Translations under genes and position numbers: made by a program | NCBI GenBank assembly: GCA_900772495.1 | Contig: CAAHEJ010000106.1 | Span: forward strand, 1 to 23,613 | Length of the DNA stretch: 23,613 nucleotides | Direction of reading: 5' to 3' | DNA from: an uncultured Campylobacter sp. | GTDB lineage: Bacteria; Campylobacterota; Campylobacteria; Campylobacterales; Campylobacteraceae | Part shown: positions 15,828 to 23,591 of the stretch, in pieces | Layout of the letters: each line of letters starts with the position of its first letter | Position numbering within the stretch: position 1 is the first letter of the stretch | The notes under the pieces: model-generated | What the model saw: only the letters and a program-made list of their open reading frames with translations | Told to the model about the DNA's origin: nothing | The model's database searches: none

Positions 15828-17195
15828 TTAAAGCCAAAAGAAATACGCCAAAGTAGCGATGATAATGGCGCAGAAAATGTTGAGCCAAATGCCAACCTTT
15901 ATCATCTGGCTTTGCTTAATGTAGCCTGTGCCAAAAACTATGGCATTTGGCGGGGTTGCCACAGGAAGCATAAAGGCGCAGCTCGCACCTATGGCGATGA
16001 TGAGCGCAAGTCCAAGCGGCGGAGCGCCCAAAGAATCAGCTATGGAGATGAAAAGCGGCACTAAAAGCGCGGCTGATGCGGTATTAGAAGTGAATTCAGT
16101 TAAGAAAACGATGAAAAATGCCACAACAAGCCCGATTAAGAACAAATGCCCACCTTGAACTATTGATATGACAGCATCTGCCATTACTTTGCTTGCCCCT
16201 GAGTCCTTTAAAAGCACGCTTAAAGTGATACCGCCACCAAAGAGCATTAAAACTCCCCAGTCGGTATTTTCTTGAACTTTTTTCCAGCTTACCACTTTAA
16301 ACGCACATACTAAAATGGCTGCAAATATGGCTATGACGCTATCAAAGGACGCCATTTTCTTTTCAAGTCCTAAAAATTCAGAAAAAATCGGGTTGAGTTT
16401 CGCGCTAAATATCCAGCACAAGGCGATGAAAGCGAAAATTCCCAAAGTAAGCCACTTTTGGCGTGTCATTGCGATTTTATCGTCTATGTTAATGCTGACT
16501 TTGTAGCTTAAATTCGGCTTTAAGACAAAGAAAAGCACCGCTATCATCAGTGGCATAAAGATGATGACGATAGGAATGCCGTATTTAAGCCACTCAGCAA
16601 AGCTTATGTGTAAGTTTGCGGCGAGTATGGCGTTAGGCGGAGTGCCTACAAGTGTGCCTATGCCCCCTATACTCGCGCTAAATGCTATGCCAAGCAGCAC
16701 GAAAGCGTAAGTAGTAGGGCTTTCTTTAAAGCTGATTTGTGAAAGCATACCGATAGCAAGGGGCAGCATCATCGCCGCTGTGGAAGTGTTGCTCATCCAC
16801 ATCGACAAAAAGGCGGTTATGGAAAAGATATAAAGCACCGCTAACTTAAAATTGCCCTTTGCGAAAAGCAAAATGCGTTGAGCGATGATTTTATCAAGCT
16901 CTTGATGGTGCATAGCAGCAGCAAGTGCGAAACCACCGAAAAACAAAAAGATAGTCGGGTCTGAAAAGCCGTGCAGAGCGGTTTTGGTGCTCATCAGCCC
17001 TGTGGCTACGGCTAAAACGGGGATTAAAATCGCCGTAACGGTCGTATGCAAGGCTTCTGTGAGCCACAAAACAGCGATAAAGACAAGTATAGCCAAGCCT
17101 TGATTTACCTTTGTTTCAAAAGGTAGCACATAAAGCAGGGCGATAAACAGCACGATATCCACCAGCACAATGGCAGTTTTGGTAGAATTTGACAT
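15828..17195 (-). CDS. DASS (SLC13) family sodium-coupled anion/dicarboxylate transporter
   Basis: An inner-membrane secondary transporter, probably importing C4-dicarboxylates such as succinate or fumarate with Na+. The exact substrate (dicarboxylate, citrate or sulfate) is not decidable. The 455 aa are almost entirely hydrophobic, with about 11 membrane segments. The two inverted-repeat halves each show the family signature: SNTST at 135-139 with TPPNA at 185-189, and SNTAS at 370-374 with TPPNA at 414-418. These form the substrate and sodium sites in VcINDY-type carriers. The ATG has AAGGAG 5-6 bases upstream. It is monocistronic, with its own promoter, and lies between lepA and mapA, which are adjacent in C. 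jejuni (Cj1030c-Cj1029c). This suggests insertion here or loss there. Confidence 0.9.
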   Translation of the reverse strand: MSNSTKTAIVLVDIVLFIALLYVLPFETKVNQGLAILVFIAVLWLTEALHTTVTAILIPVLAVATGLMSTKTALHGFSDPTIFLFFGGFALAAAMHHQELDKIIAQRILLFAKGNFKLAVLYIFSITAFLSMWMSNTSTAAMMLPLAIGMLSQISFKESPTTYAFVLLGIAFSASIGGIGTLVGTPPNAILAANLHISFAEWLKYGIPIVIIFMPLMIAVLFFVLKPNLSYKVSINIDDKIAMTRQKWLTLGIFAFIALCWIFSAKLNPIFSEFLGLEKKMASFDSVIAIFAAILVCAFKVVSWKKVQENTDWGVLMLFGGGITLSVLLKDSGASKVMADAVISIVQGGHLFLIGLVVAFFIVFLTEFTSNTASAALLVPLFISIADSLGAPPLGLALIIAIGASCAFMLPVATPPNAIVFGTGYIKQSQMIKVGIWLNIFCAIIIATLAYFFWL

Positions 17196-17238
17196 TGAAA
17201 CTCCTTGAAAGAAATTGTCCTTTGTAAGAACTTGTAAA

Positions 17239-17247
17239 ATTATAGCA
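17239..17247 (-). promoter_or_regulatory. Extended -10 of the DASS transporter promoter
   Basis: The minus strand reads TGCTATAAT (TATAAT at 17244-17239), 44 bases before the ATG of the transporter gene. This is the same extended -10 as for cmeD. T-rich sequence lies upstream. Confidence 0.6.
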
Positions 17248-17388
17248 ACAAGAGTGAGAAAATTTAAATTTTGCTTTGAATTTATACTCTTTTTGGGCTG
17301 AATTTGTTACCAAAATACACAAAAAATTTATCGCAAAAAAAGTGTGAGAAAAAATTGTATTTTTAACTTTCTCTTATAAATTTATGGA

Positions 17389-17394
17389 TATAAT
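17389..17394 (+). promoter_or_regulatory. -10 box of the mapA promoter
   Basis: A perfect TATAAT lies 26 bases before the mapA ATG, with AT-rich sequence upstream (17341-17385). It is the likely start of the mapA-comF transcript, divergent from the DASS transporter gene. Confidence 0.6.
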
Positions 17395-17419
17395 TAGACA
17401 AAAATTTCAAGGACAAACG

Positions 17420-18061
17420 ATGATACGCAAAATTTTTCTCATCGCTTTTGCGCTTTTTTTGGTAGCGTGCGGAAGCAAAAGCGACACCACTATCAAGCAG
17501 GTAAATGACACGGCAAACAAACAAGCTTGCTATCCTTGCGATGACCCAAAGGCTTTTGAAGCTAAAATTCGTGGGCTGCTTTACATAAGCGATGTGGGCA
17601 TTCGTTGCTGTGCGGATAAAAGGACTTTGGACAAGAGCGTGGCGATAAAAAAGATATATATCCACGCGGTGAGCGATTTGAGCGAGGAACAAAAGGCGCT
17701 TTATACTGACAAACAACGCTATATCATCAACGAGCAGTTTAATGCGATTTTTTACAATTTTTTAACTCAAGAGCTTAAAGCGCGTGGAATGGTTGTGGTA
17801 AAGGGTATAAACAACTCGCCCTATGTGCTGCGGCTTGATTTTAACTTTTTGACATTCTCATCAAATATCGATAAAACAGGGCTTCACTCAAATGTCTCAG
17901 GTAGGCTTACGCTTAAAGACATAAACACCAACAAAGACATTATCGTGCGCACAAAGCAAGATGTGATAGGCTTTAAGGGCTTAAACGAAATTTCTTTTTA
18001 TACTTATTTATTGATAAAACAACTCGCAAATAAAACAGCGAGCATTATATCAGCACTTTGA
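17420..18061 (+). CDS. mapA: MapA, outer-membrane-associated lipoprotein
   Basis: A lipoprotein used as a species marker in C. jejuni (Cj1029c, 214 aa); its biochemical role is not known to me. Start ATG at 17420 (AAGGA at 17409-17413) gives 213 aa. The protein begins with a lipoprotein signal, MIRKIFLIAFALFLVAC, with lipidated Cys17 in the lipobox LVAC. The mature part carries a CYPC pair (37 and 40) and a CC pair (63-64) in its N-terminal third. The CxxC is not followed by His, so it is not a c-type haem site. The rest is mixed alpha/beta. The stop TGA overlaps the TTG start of the next gene. Confidence 0.88.
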   Translation: MIRKIFLIAFALFLVACGSKSDTTIKQVNDTANKQACYPCDDPKAFEAKIRGLLYISDVGIRCCADKRTLDKSVAIKKIYIHAVSDLSEEQKALYTDKQRYIINEQFNAIFYNFLTQELKARGMVVVKGINNSPYVLRLDFNFLTFSSNIDKTGLHSNVSGRLTLKDINTNKDIIVRTKQDVIGFKGLNEISFYTYLLIKQLANKTASIISAL

Positions 18062-18633
18062 AATGCTTTAATTGTGGCGGATTTACCTTGCTTAGCTTGT
18101 GTGAAAGCTGTGAAAGCGAGCTTGGTGAATTTTCATTAGGTGTAAGAGAGCTTACAAGTGATTTTAAGGTGTATTCTTTTTACAAATATAGCGAGATAAA
18201 GCATTTGCTCTTTGCGAAGCATAAATTTTATGGGTATTTTGTCTTTAACGCCTTAGCAAGGCTTTCGTTTGCTAAATTTAAGGACTTTTTCGCCCCGCAA
18301 ACTGCCTTAAACGCCATTCCGCTTGATGATAGAGTGCAAAATGCGCTTTATTCGCATTCAGCGATTTTAGCCCGTCATCTTAAAACAGCGTTTGTAAAAC
18401 CTTTGTATAATGCCTTGCAAGCAAGTTCGAGCGTGAAATACTCGGGCAAAAGCGTGTCCTTTCGCCAAAGGCACAAGAGAAATTACAAGCTTTTGAAAAA
18501 GCCCGAATTTCCCGTGATTTTGGTTGATGACATTATCACAACAGGCTCATCTTTGCTCGAAGCAAGGGGCGTTTTAGAAAAAAATAAAATTTCTGTGCTT
18601 TTTGCACTCGTTTTAGCTGATGCAAAGGATTAA
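18058..18633 (+). CDS. ComF-family phosphoribosyltransferase-like protein
   Basis: Corresponds to C. jejuni Cj1028c, annotated as a ComF/gntX-like phosphoribosyltransferase. ComF proteins are needed for late steps of natural transformation in several bacteria, and Campylobacter is naturally competent, but the reaction is unknown. The 191 aa contain two CxxC pairs at the N-terminus (C3/C6 and C15/C18), probably a zinc site. The PRPP-binding motif ILVDDIITTGSS has the acidic pair at 157-158. The only in-frame start is TTG at 18058, overlapping the mapA stop (TTGA) with no clear ribosome binding site, so translation is probably coupled to mapA. Confidence 0.85.
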   Translation: MKCFNCGGFTLLSLCESCESELGEFSLGVRELTSDFKVYSFYKYSEIKHLLFAKHKFYGYFVFNALARLSFAKFKDFFAPQTALNAIPLDDRVQNALYSHSAILARHLKTAFVKPLYNALQASSSVKYSGKSVSFRQRHKRNYKLLKKPEFPVILVDDIITTGSSLLEARGVLEKNKISVLFALVLADAKD

Positions 18634-18635
18634 AA

Positions 18636-18644
18636 TGGTAAAAT
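18636..18644 (+). promoter_or_regulatory. Possible gyrA extended -10
   Basis: TGGTAAAAT (TAAAAT at 18639-18644) lies 27 bases before the gyrA ATG, just after the comF-like stop codon. It deviates from TATAAT at one position. It may give gyrA its own transcript besides readthrough from mapA-comF. Confidence 0.4.
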
Positions 18645-18671
18645 TACATTTTGAATTTAATAAGGAACTCT

Positions 18672-21260
18672 ATGGAAAGTATGTTTGACAAAGATATAGA
18701 AGTCGTGGATATAGAAAATTCCATTAAAACAAGCTATTTGGACTACTCAATGAGCGTTATCATCGGGCGTGCCTTGCCTGATGCAAGAGATGGCTTAAAG
18801 CCCGTGCATAGACGAATTTTATACGCTATGCAAAATGACGAGTCCAAATCGCGCACAAATTTCGTAAAATCCGCCCGCATTGTGGGTGCTGTTATCGGGC
18901 GCTATCACCCGCACGGCGATACAGCCGTGTATGACGCGCTTGTGCGTATGGCGCAAGACTTTTCTATGCGCGTGCCAAGCATTACAGGGCAAGGCAACTT
19001 TGGCAGCATAGACGGAGACGGCGCGGCGGCTATGCGCTACACCGAAGCAAAGATGAGTAGCCTTTCTCACGAGCTTTTGCGCGACATAGACAAAGAAACG
19101 GTGGATTTTATACCAAACTATGACGGCAGCGAGCGCGAGCCTGATGTGCTGCCAAGCCGTGTGCCAAATTTACTTTTAAATGGAAGCAGCGGCATAGCCG
19201 TAGGTATGGCGACAAACATACCGCCACACAGCCTAAATGAGCTTGTTGATGGGCTTTTGTATCTGCTTGATAACAAAGAAGCGAGTTTAGACGAGCTTAT
19301 GGGCTTTATCAAAGGACCAGACTTTCCAACGGGCGGGATAATTTACGGCAAAAAGGGCATTATAGAAGCCTACCGCACGGGGCGCGGGCGGATTAAAATT
19401 CGCGCAAAAACCCACATAGAAAAAAAGGCTAACAAAGACATTATCGTCATCGATGAACTGCCTTATCAAACCAACAAAGCAAGGCTTGTCGAGCAAATCG
19501 CTGAGCTTGTGAAAGAAAAGCAAATTGAAGGCATTAGCGAAGTGCGCGATGAAAGCGATATGGAGGGCATTCGTGTCGTCATCGAGCTAAAACGAGACGC
19601 GATGAGCGACATAGTGCTTAACAACCTTTTCAAATCCACCACTATGGAAAGCACCTTTGGCGTGATAATGCTTGCCATTAACAACAAAGAGCCTAAAATT
19701 TTCTCACTCATCGAGCTTTTAACACTCTTTTTAAATCACCGCAAAACCGTCATTATTCGCCGCACTCTCTTTGAGCTACAAAAGGCTAGGGCTAGGGCGC
19801 ACATTTTAGAGGGGCTTAAAATCGCCTTAGATAACATAGACGCGGTTATCGCGCTCATTAAGGCAAGTGCTGATAATGTCATCGCAAAAGAGGGTTTAAT
19901 GCGTGAATTTAAGCTCAGCGAGGCTCAGGCAAATGCGATTTTAGAGATGAGATTAGGACGGCTTACAGGTTTAGAACGCGAAAAAATCGAAAACGAGCTA
20001 AAAGAGCTTTTGGCTGAAATTCAAAGACTTGAAGCCTTGCTAAAAAGCGAGGAATTGCTTGAAAATTTAATCCGCGAAGAGCTTAAAGAGATTAAAAGCA
20101 AATTCAATGTCCCACGCATTACTCAAATCGAAGATGATTACGAGGACATTGACATAGAGGACTTAATCCCAAATGAAAATATGGTTGTTACCATAACACA
20201 CAGAGGCTACATAAAACGCGTGCCGAGCAAGACTTATGAAAAGCAAAAGCGCGGCGGCAAGGGCAAGGTAGCCATAACAACCTATGAAGATGACTTTATA
20301 GAGAGCTTTTTCACGGCAAACACCCACGACACGCTTATGTTTGTAACTGACCGCGGGCAGCTTTATTGGCTCAAAGTGTATAAAATCCCAGAGGGCAGCC
20401 GCACCGCTAAGGGCAAGGCTGTGGTAAATCTCATCAACCTGCAAGCTGATGAAAAGATAATGGCGATTATCCCCACAAGCGACTTTGACAAGAGCAAATC
20501 GCTATGCTTTTTTACCAAAAACGGACTCATCAAACGCACAAATTTAAGCGAGTATCAAAACATAAGAACCGTTGGCGTTAAGGCTATAAATTTGGACGAA
20601 AATGACGAGCTTGTTACAGCCATAGTTGTAGAAAGGGACGAAAATGAAGCTCAAATTTTAGCTCAAAATGAGCAAATGAGTGAAAATTCAGCCGATGAAA
20701 GCGAAAATTTAGCAGAAAATGACGAAAATTCGTCAAATAATGAGCTAAATAACGAAAAATATGGTAAAATGCTCTTTGTTGTTACAAAAAAAGGAATGTG
20801 CATAAAGTTCCATTTAGCCAGCGTTAGAGAGATTGGACGCGTAAGTAGAGGCGTAACAGCTATTAAGTTTAAAGAGAAAAATGACGAAGTAGTAGGTGCG
20901 GTTTTCATTGAAAACAATGAGCAAGAGATACTAAGCATCAGTGCCAAAGGCATAGGCAAACGCACAAATGCAGGCGAGTATCGCTTGACAAGGCGCGGAG
21001 GCAAGGGTGTCATTTGTATGAAGCTCACCGACAAAACGCAGGATTTAATCAGCGTTGTGATAGTCGATGAGGCTATGGATTTGATGGCACTTACAAGTAG
21101 CGGCAAGATGATACGCGTGGATATGCAAAGCATACGCAAGGCTGGGCGTGCCACAAGTGGCGTGATTGTCGTCAATGTCGAAAATGACGAGGTAGTAAGC
21201 ATTGCAAAATGCCCTAAACAAGAGGATTTAGATGAAGAAGATGAAAATACAGACGAGTAA
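18672..21260 (+). CDS. gyrA: GyrA, DNA gyrase subunit A
   Basis: The breakage-reunion subunit of DNA gyrase (A2B2 with GyrB), which introduces negative supercoils and is the target of fluoroquinolones. I chose ATG 18672 (AAGGA at 18662-18666), giving 862 aa (C. jejuni 863). The winged-helix/tower part contains catalytic Tyr123 in AMRYTEA. The C-terminal beta-pinwheel carries QKRGGKG, a slight variant of the GyrA box. In the quinolone-resistance region, residue 84 (equivalent to C. jejuni Thr86) is Thr (ACA, 18921-18923) and residue 88 is Asp, both wild type. An acidic, Asn/Glu-rich insert (about 658-695) before GKMLFVV sits in a pinwheel loop; C. jejuni has a different insert at the same place. 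Confidence 0.98.
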   Translation: MESMFDKDIEVVDIENSIKTSYLDYSMSVIIGRALPDARDGLKPVHRRILYAMQNDESKSRTNFVKSARIVGAVIGRYHPHGDTAVYDALVRMAQDFSMRVPSITGQGNFGSIDGDGAAAMRYTEAKMSSLSHELLRDIDKETVDFIPNYDGSEREPDVLPSRVPNLLLNGSSGIAVGMATNIPPHSLNELVDGLLYLLDNKEASLDELMGFIKGPDFPTGGIIYGKKGIIEAYRTGRGRIKIRAKTHIEKKANKDIIVIDELPYQTNKARLVEQIAELVKEKQIEGISEVRDESDMEGIRVVIELKRDAMSDIVLNNLFKSTTMESTFGVIMLAINNKEPKIFSLIELLTLFLNHRKTVIIRRTLFELQKARARAHILEGLKIALDNIDAVIALIKASADNVIAKEGLMREFKLSEAQANAILEMRLGRLTGLEREKIENELKELLAEIQRLEALLKSEELLENLIREELKEIKSKFNVPRITQIEDDYEDIDIEDLIPNENMVVTITHRGYIKRVPSKTYEKQKRGGKGKVAITTYEDDFIESFFTANTHDTLMFVTDRGQLYWLKVYKIPEGSRTAKGKAVVNLINLQADEKIMAIIPTSDFDKSKSLCFFTKNGLIKRTNLSEYQNIRTVGVKAINLDENDELVTAIVVERDENEAQILAQNEQMSENSADESENLAENDENSSNNELNNEKYGKMLFVVTKKGMCIKFHLASVREIGRVSRGVTAIKFKEKNDEVVGAVFIENNEQEILSISAKGIGKRTNAGEYRLTRRGGKGVICMKLTDKTQDLISVVIVDEAMDLMALTSSGKMIRVDMQSIRKAGRATSGVIVVNVENDEVVSIAKCPKQEDLDEEDENTDE

Positions 21261-21314
21261 AACAACGAAACAAGCTTTTGTTTTGTGGATAAAAACTACT
21301 TTCAAGGTTGGAAT

Positions 21315-21875
21315 ATGAAGAATTTGTTTTTTACGCTCTTTGTGGCTTTGATGCTCAGTGCGTGTGGTTCAAGGTATCCGGGTGAAGCTGGTGCAGCAGG
21401 TGGCAATGGAGATGGTGGCACAAGCGCTCCTACTTCTTTGTTTGGGTCAAGTTCTGCGAATGCCGAACAAGACATTATCGTGCAAAAAGTCGATAAAGAC
21501 GATGTTAGAGACATCATTAGGGAAGAAAAAATGGTTGCCTATGATAACTCTGACAATGAGTTGGTTTTTAGCGCGGTAGGCGAGGGCATAGCACCTTTAA
21601 GCACCGTTTCAGCAGCGCAGGCTGTGGCACTTGCAAAGCGTGCAGCACTTGTTGATGCGTATAGGCAGCTTGCAGCCAAGCTTTATGGCGTGAAAATCAA
21701 CGGCAAGGACACCGTTAAGGACGCGATGCTCATCAGCTCGACTGTCACAGCGCAAGTTAATGGCTTGATTAAAAACGCTAGCGTGATTGACGAGTTTTTT
21801 GACCAAGGACTTTACAGAGTGAATGTAGAGCTTAAAATAGACGCGGATAAGTGGAAAGAATTGTTTGCATATTGA
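21315..21875 (+). CDS. flgP: FlgP, outer-membrane lipoprotein of the flagellar basal disk
   Basis: The homologue of C. jejuni Cj1026c (FlgP), which forms the large basal disk under the outer membrane and is required for motility. Start ATG 21315 (AAGG at 21304-21307) gives 186 aa. The signal MKNLFFTLFVALMLSAC carries the lipidated Cys17 (LSAC). A Gly/Ser/Ala-rich linker (about 18-50) precedes the conserved LPP20-like domain, with AAQAVALAKRAALVDAYRQLA followed by LYGVKINGKDTVKDA and a C-terminal YRVNVELKI strand. The position after gyrA and before flgQ is as in C. jejuni. The linker looks longer than in C. jejuni FlgP (about 170 aa). Confidence 0.88.
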   Translation: MKNLFFTLFVALMLSACGSRYPGEAGAAGGNGDGGTSAPTSLFGSSSANAEQDIIVQKVDKDDVRDIIREEKMVAYDNSDNELVFSAVGEGIAPLSTVSAAQAVALAKRAALVDAYRQLAAKLYGVKINGKDTVKDAMLISSTVTAQVNGLIKNASVIDEFFDQGLYRVNVELKIDADKWKELFAY

Positions 21876-22306
21876 TTTTTGCATTTGCCCAGCTTGTAGC
21901 CCAAAATGAATTCATCTTTTGGGCGCAGCTTGGCAACCGCGATTTTATCCTTTTTCATCAAAATGAAAATATCTCGCCAGCGATGACTTCTACCACGCTT
22001 GCATTTGAAGAGTATGCTTGCCATATCGCCTACACGGGTGATGATTTGCTGTATTTGCAAAGGACAACCTTAGGCTCTATGGACGATAAAATGCCAAGAG
22101 AATTACAACTTAAATTTCTAAATTCTCACAAAGATGAGTTGATGGCTTGTTTTTTTGGCACGCAAACCAAGGTAAAAGACATTTTGCAAAGCCACCGCTT
22201 TCAAGGGCAAAGCACTACTTTCATCACAATGCTTCCTACTCGCTTTCGCGTGGAATTTCACAACGATAAAGCGGTGATTTATAAGCTAGTAAAAAATAAA
22301 ATTTAA
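21851..22306 (+). CDS. flgQ: FlgQ, exported protein required with FlgP for motility
   Basis: By position and size this is the homologue of C. jejuni Cj1025c (FlgQ, about 144 aa), needed for stable FlgP and for motility. Start is GTG at 21851, inside the 3' end of flgP (25-base overlap), with only a weak GGAT-like site upstream, so translation is probably coupled. The 151 aa begin with a signal peptide, MERIVCILIFAFAQLVA, with likely cleavage before QNEF. Two cysteines (in YACHIAY and LMACFFG) could form a periplasmic disulfide. The assignment leans on synteny because I recall little of the FlgQ sequence. Confidence 0.75.
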   Translation: MERIVCILIFAFAQLVAQNEFIFWAQLGNRDFILFHQNENISPAMTSTTLAFEEYACHIAYTGDDLLYLQRTTLGSMDDKMPRELQLKFLNSHKDELMACFFGTQTKVKDILQSHRFQGQSTTFITMLPTRFRVEFHNDKAVIYKLVKNKI

Positions 22307-22312
22307 AATAAT

Positions 22313-22341
22313 TTGACAAAAAATACAAATTTATGTATAAT
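22313..22341 (+). promoter_or_regulatory. Consensus sigma-70 promoter of the 215-aa protein gene
   Basis: TTGACA (22313-22318) and TATAAT (22336-22341) are separated by exactly 17 bases, with an extended TATG just before the -10. Both hexamers are perfect consensus, which is rare in Campylobacter, where -35 boxes are usually absent. It lies 44 bases before the next start codon, and the leader holds a full AAAGGAG at 22373-22379. Confidence 0.85.
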
Positions 22342-22385
22342 GCAATCTCAGCCCTAAAAAGGCAAATACTTTAAAGGAGTAAAGA

Positions 22386-23033
22386 ATGGAAGTGAATTCA
22401 GTAGCTGCCACAAGTGCAGTAGGAGCGAGCCAAGTTGGCAAAAACAAGGCGAGCGCAAACCAAGGTGCAACTGATGAGAAAAGCACCAAAAACGCGAACA
22501 CACAAAGCGCGCAATCAAGTGCAAATCTCAACAAAGACACTATCGAAAAGCTAAAAGCTTTGGGCGGTAAGGGTATCACAAACTACTATATCGCGCAGTT
22601 TCAGCAACAAGCTTTTAATGCAAGCTTTGGAAATTTTGGCTCTCAAAGTAGCGTGCTAGACATTTTATCTAGCGATGCGAACAAGGCTACAAGCATACTT
22701 TCGCAAATCGATTTTGCCGCCATCGGCTACACAGGCAAAAATATCTTTGCGATGAACAAAACCGAGCTGAACGAGCTTATCAGCGACAAGGGCTTTTTTG
22801 GTATCGAAAACACCGCTAACCGTATAGCTGATTTTGTGATAAATGGCGCGGGTGATGATTTAGAAAAGCTCAAAAAAGGCTTTGAAGGTATGAAGCAAGG
22901 CTTTGAACAAGCTGAGAAAATTTGGGGCAACAAACTCCCACAAATCAGCCAAGACACGATAACCAAAGCCATAGAAAAGGTAAGCGCACGCATAAAAGAA
23001 CTCGGCGGCAACGCGGTTGATATGAACGCGTAA
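22386..23033 (+). CDS. Unrecognised 215-aa protein, possibly DUF5610-like
   Basis: Function unknown. The first 60 residues are Ser/Ala/Asn/Lys-rich and probably disordered (AATSAVGASQVGKNKASANQ and following). The remainder is a compact, mostly helical domain: LKALGGKGITNYYIAQFQQQ, a DFAAIGYTGK turn, GFFGIENTANRIADFVINGA, then a helix pair GFEGMKQGFEQAEKIWGNKLP and ISQDTITKAIEKVSARIKEL. There is no signal peptide, membrane segment or cysteine. The pattern of the C-terminal half recalls DUF5610 proteins of other proteobacteria, but I could not verify this. A perfect promoter, a full AAAGGAG Shine-Dalgarno and a strong terminator indicate a monocistronic, well expressed gene. In C. jejuni flgR follows flgQ; it is absent here. 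Confidence 0.8.
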   Translation: MEVNSVAATSAVGASQVGKNKASANQGATDEKSTKNANTQSAQSSANLNKDTIEKLKALGGKGITNYYIAQFQQQAFNASFGNFGSQSSVLDILSSDANKATSILSQIDFAAIGYTGKNIFAMNKTELNELISDKGFFGIENTANRIADFVINGAGDDLEKLKKGFEGMKQGFEQAEKIWGNKLPQISQDTITKAIEKVSARIKELGGNAVDMNA

Positions 23034-23051
23034 CTTTTTCATCAAGCTAAA

Positions 23052-23098
23052 AGCAAACAAGGCATTTCAAACAAATGTCTTGTTTTGCTAATTTTTTT
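23052..23098 (+). terminator. Rho-independent terminator of the 215-aa protein gene
   Basis: The arms 23052-23067 and 23073-23089 pair over about 16 bp, with one bulged A and one G-T pair, around a CAAAC loop. A run of seven Ts (23092-23098) follows. This is a strong terminator about 20 bases after the stop codon. Confidence 0.88.
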
Positions 23099-23251
23099 GC
23101 TTTGTTGGGCTAAATTTATCGCACATTTAAAGCGTTTAACGCCAAAGCGATGATAAATTTTACCCTCACACAAAATTTTTGTAAAAATTCAAAACATTGC
23201 GCTTGTTTAAGTAAAATGGACGAGAATTTTTAAATTTTAAGCTAAAAGTTA

Positions 23252-23287
23252 AGATAAAAGCCCGCTCAAATCAAATTCAAGCGGGCT
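23252..23287 (-). terminator. Terminator of the 76-aa exported protein gene
   Basis: AGCCCGCT (23259-23266) and AGCGGGCT (23280-23287) form a perfect GC-rich 8-bp stem. Read on the minus strand, the hairpin follows the 76-aa gene by about 25 bases and is followed by TTTATCTT, a modest T-tract. Confidence 0.75.
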
Positions 23288-23311
23288 GGGTTTCAAACAA
23301 AGTTTAACAAA

Positions 23312-23542
23312 TTAGAATTTGTTAAGGAATTTGTTCATTTGTTTGCCAGCTTCTTTTTTAGCTGCATCTTTGGCTTCTTCTTTTTTGCCATCAGCGATTT
23401 CTTTGGCACTCTTGCCGTCCATCACTTGTCCTGCGATGTCAGAGCCTTGCTCCATCGCACCTGCTTTGAGATTGTCAGCTGCTACCAAAGCGGTAGAAGC
23501 ACCGAAAATTGCCACGAGGGCTGCGAAAATAAGCTTTTTCAT
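23312..23542 (-). CDS. Small exported Ala/Lys-rich protein, function unknown
   Basis: A 76-aa protein with a clear Sec signal peptide (MKKLIFAALVAIFGASTALVAA, cleavage probably after AA before DNL). The mature chain of about 54 residues is charged, Lys/Ala/Glu/Asp-rich and predicted helical (SAKEIADGKKEEAKDAAKKE), with no cysteine or lipobox. It resembles small periplasmic helical proteins in general, but I recognise no family. The ATG at 23542 has AAGGA at 23553-23549, 6 bases away, and a terminator follows, so it is a real, probably monocistronic gene. It converges on the 215-aa protein gene. Confidence 0.8.
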   Translation of the reverse strand: MKKLIFAALVAIFGASTALVAADNLKAGAMEQGSDIAGQVMDGKSAKEIADGKKEEAKDAAKKEAGKQMNKFLNKF

Positions 23543-23591
23543 AAGCTATCCTTTAAAGTGAAATTCGCATTTTTGCAAACGCGTGAAGCAA

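Noticed and set aside
15824..15835. GGCTTTAAAGCC palindrome as an operator
   Set aside because: It covers the stop codon of the transporter gene next to a terminator hairpin; an operator role at a gene's 3' end is unlikely.
20640..20760. A D-E-N-S-S glycosylation sequon in the acidic insert of GyrA
   Set aside because: GyrA is cytoplasmic and never meets PglB in the periplasm, so the match is by chance.
20663..21265. 200-codon open frame on the minus strand opposite the end of gyrA
   Set aside because: Ser/Thr/Leu-rich mirror of gyrA codons with no start signals; gyrA is certain here.
21268..21283. Hairpin after gyrA (AAACAA-GCTT-TTGTTT)
   Set aside because: Only six A/T-rich pairs with a poor T-tract; too weak to call a terminator, and flgPQ may be read through from gyrA.
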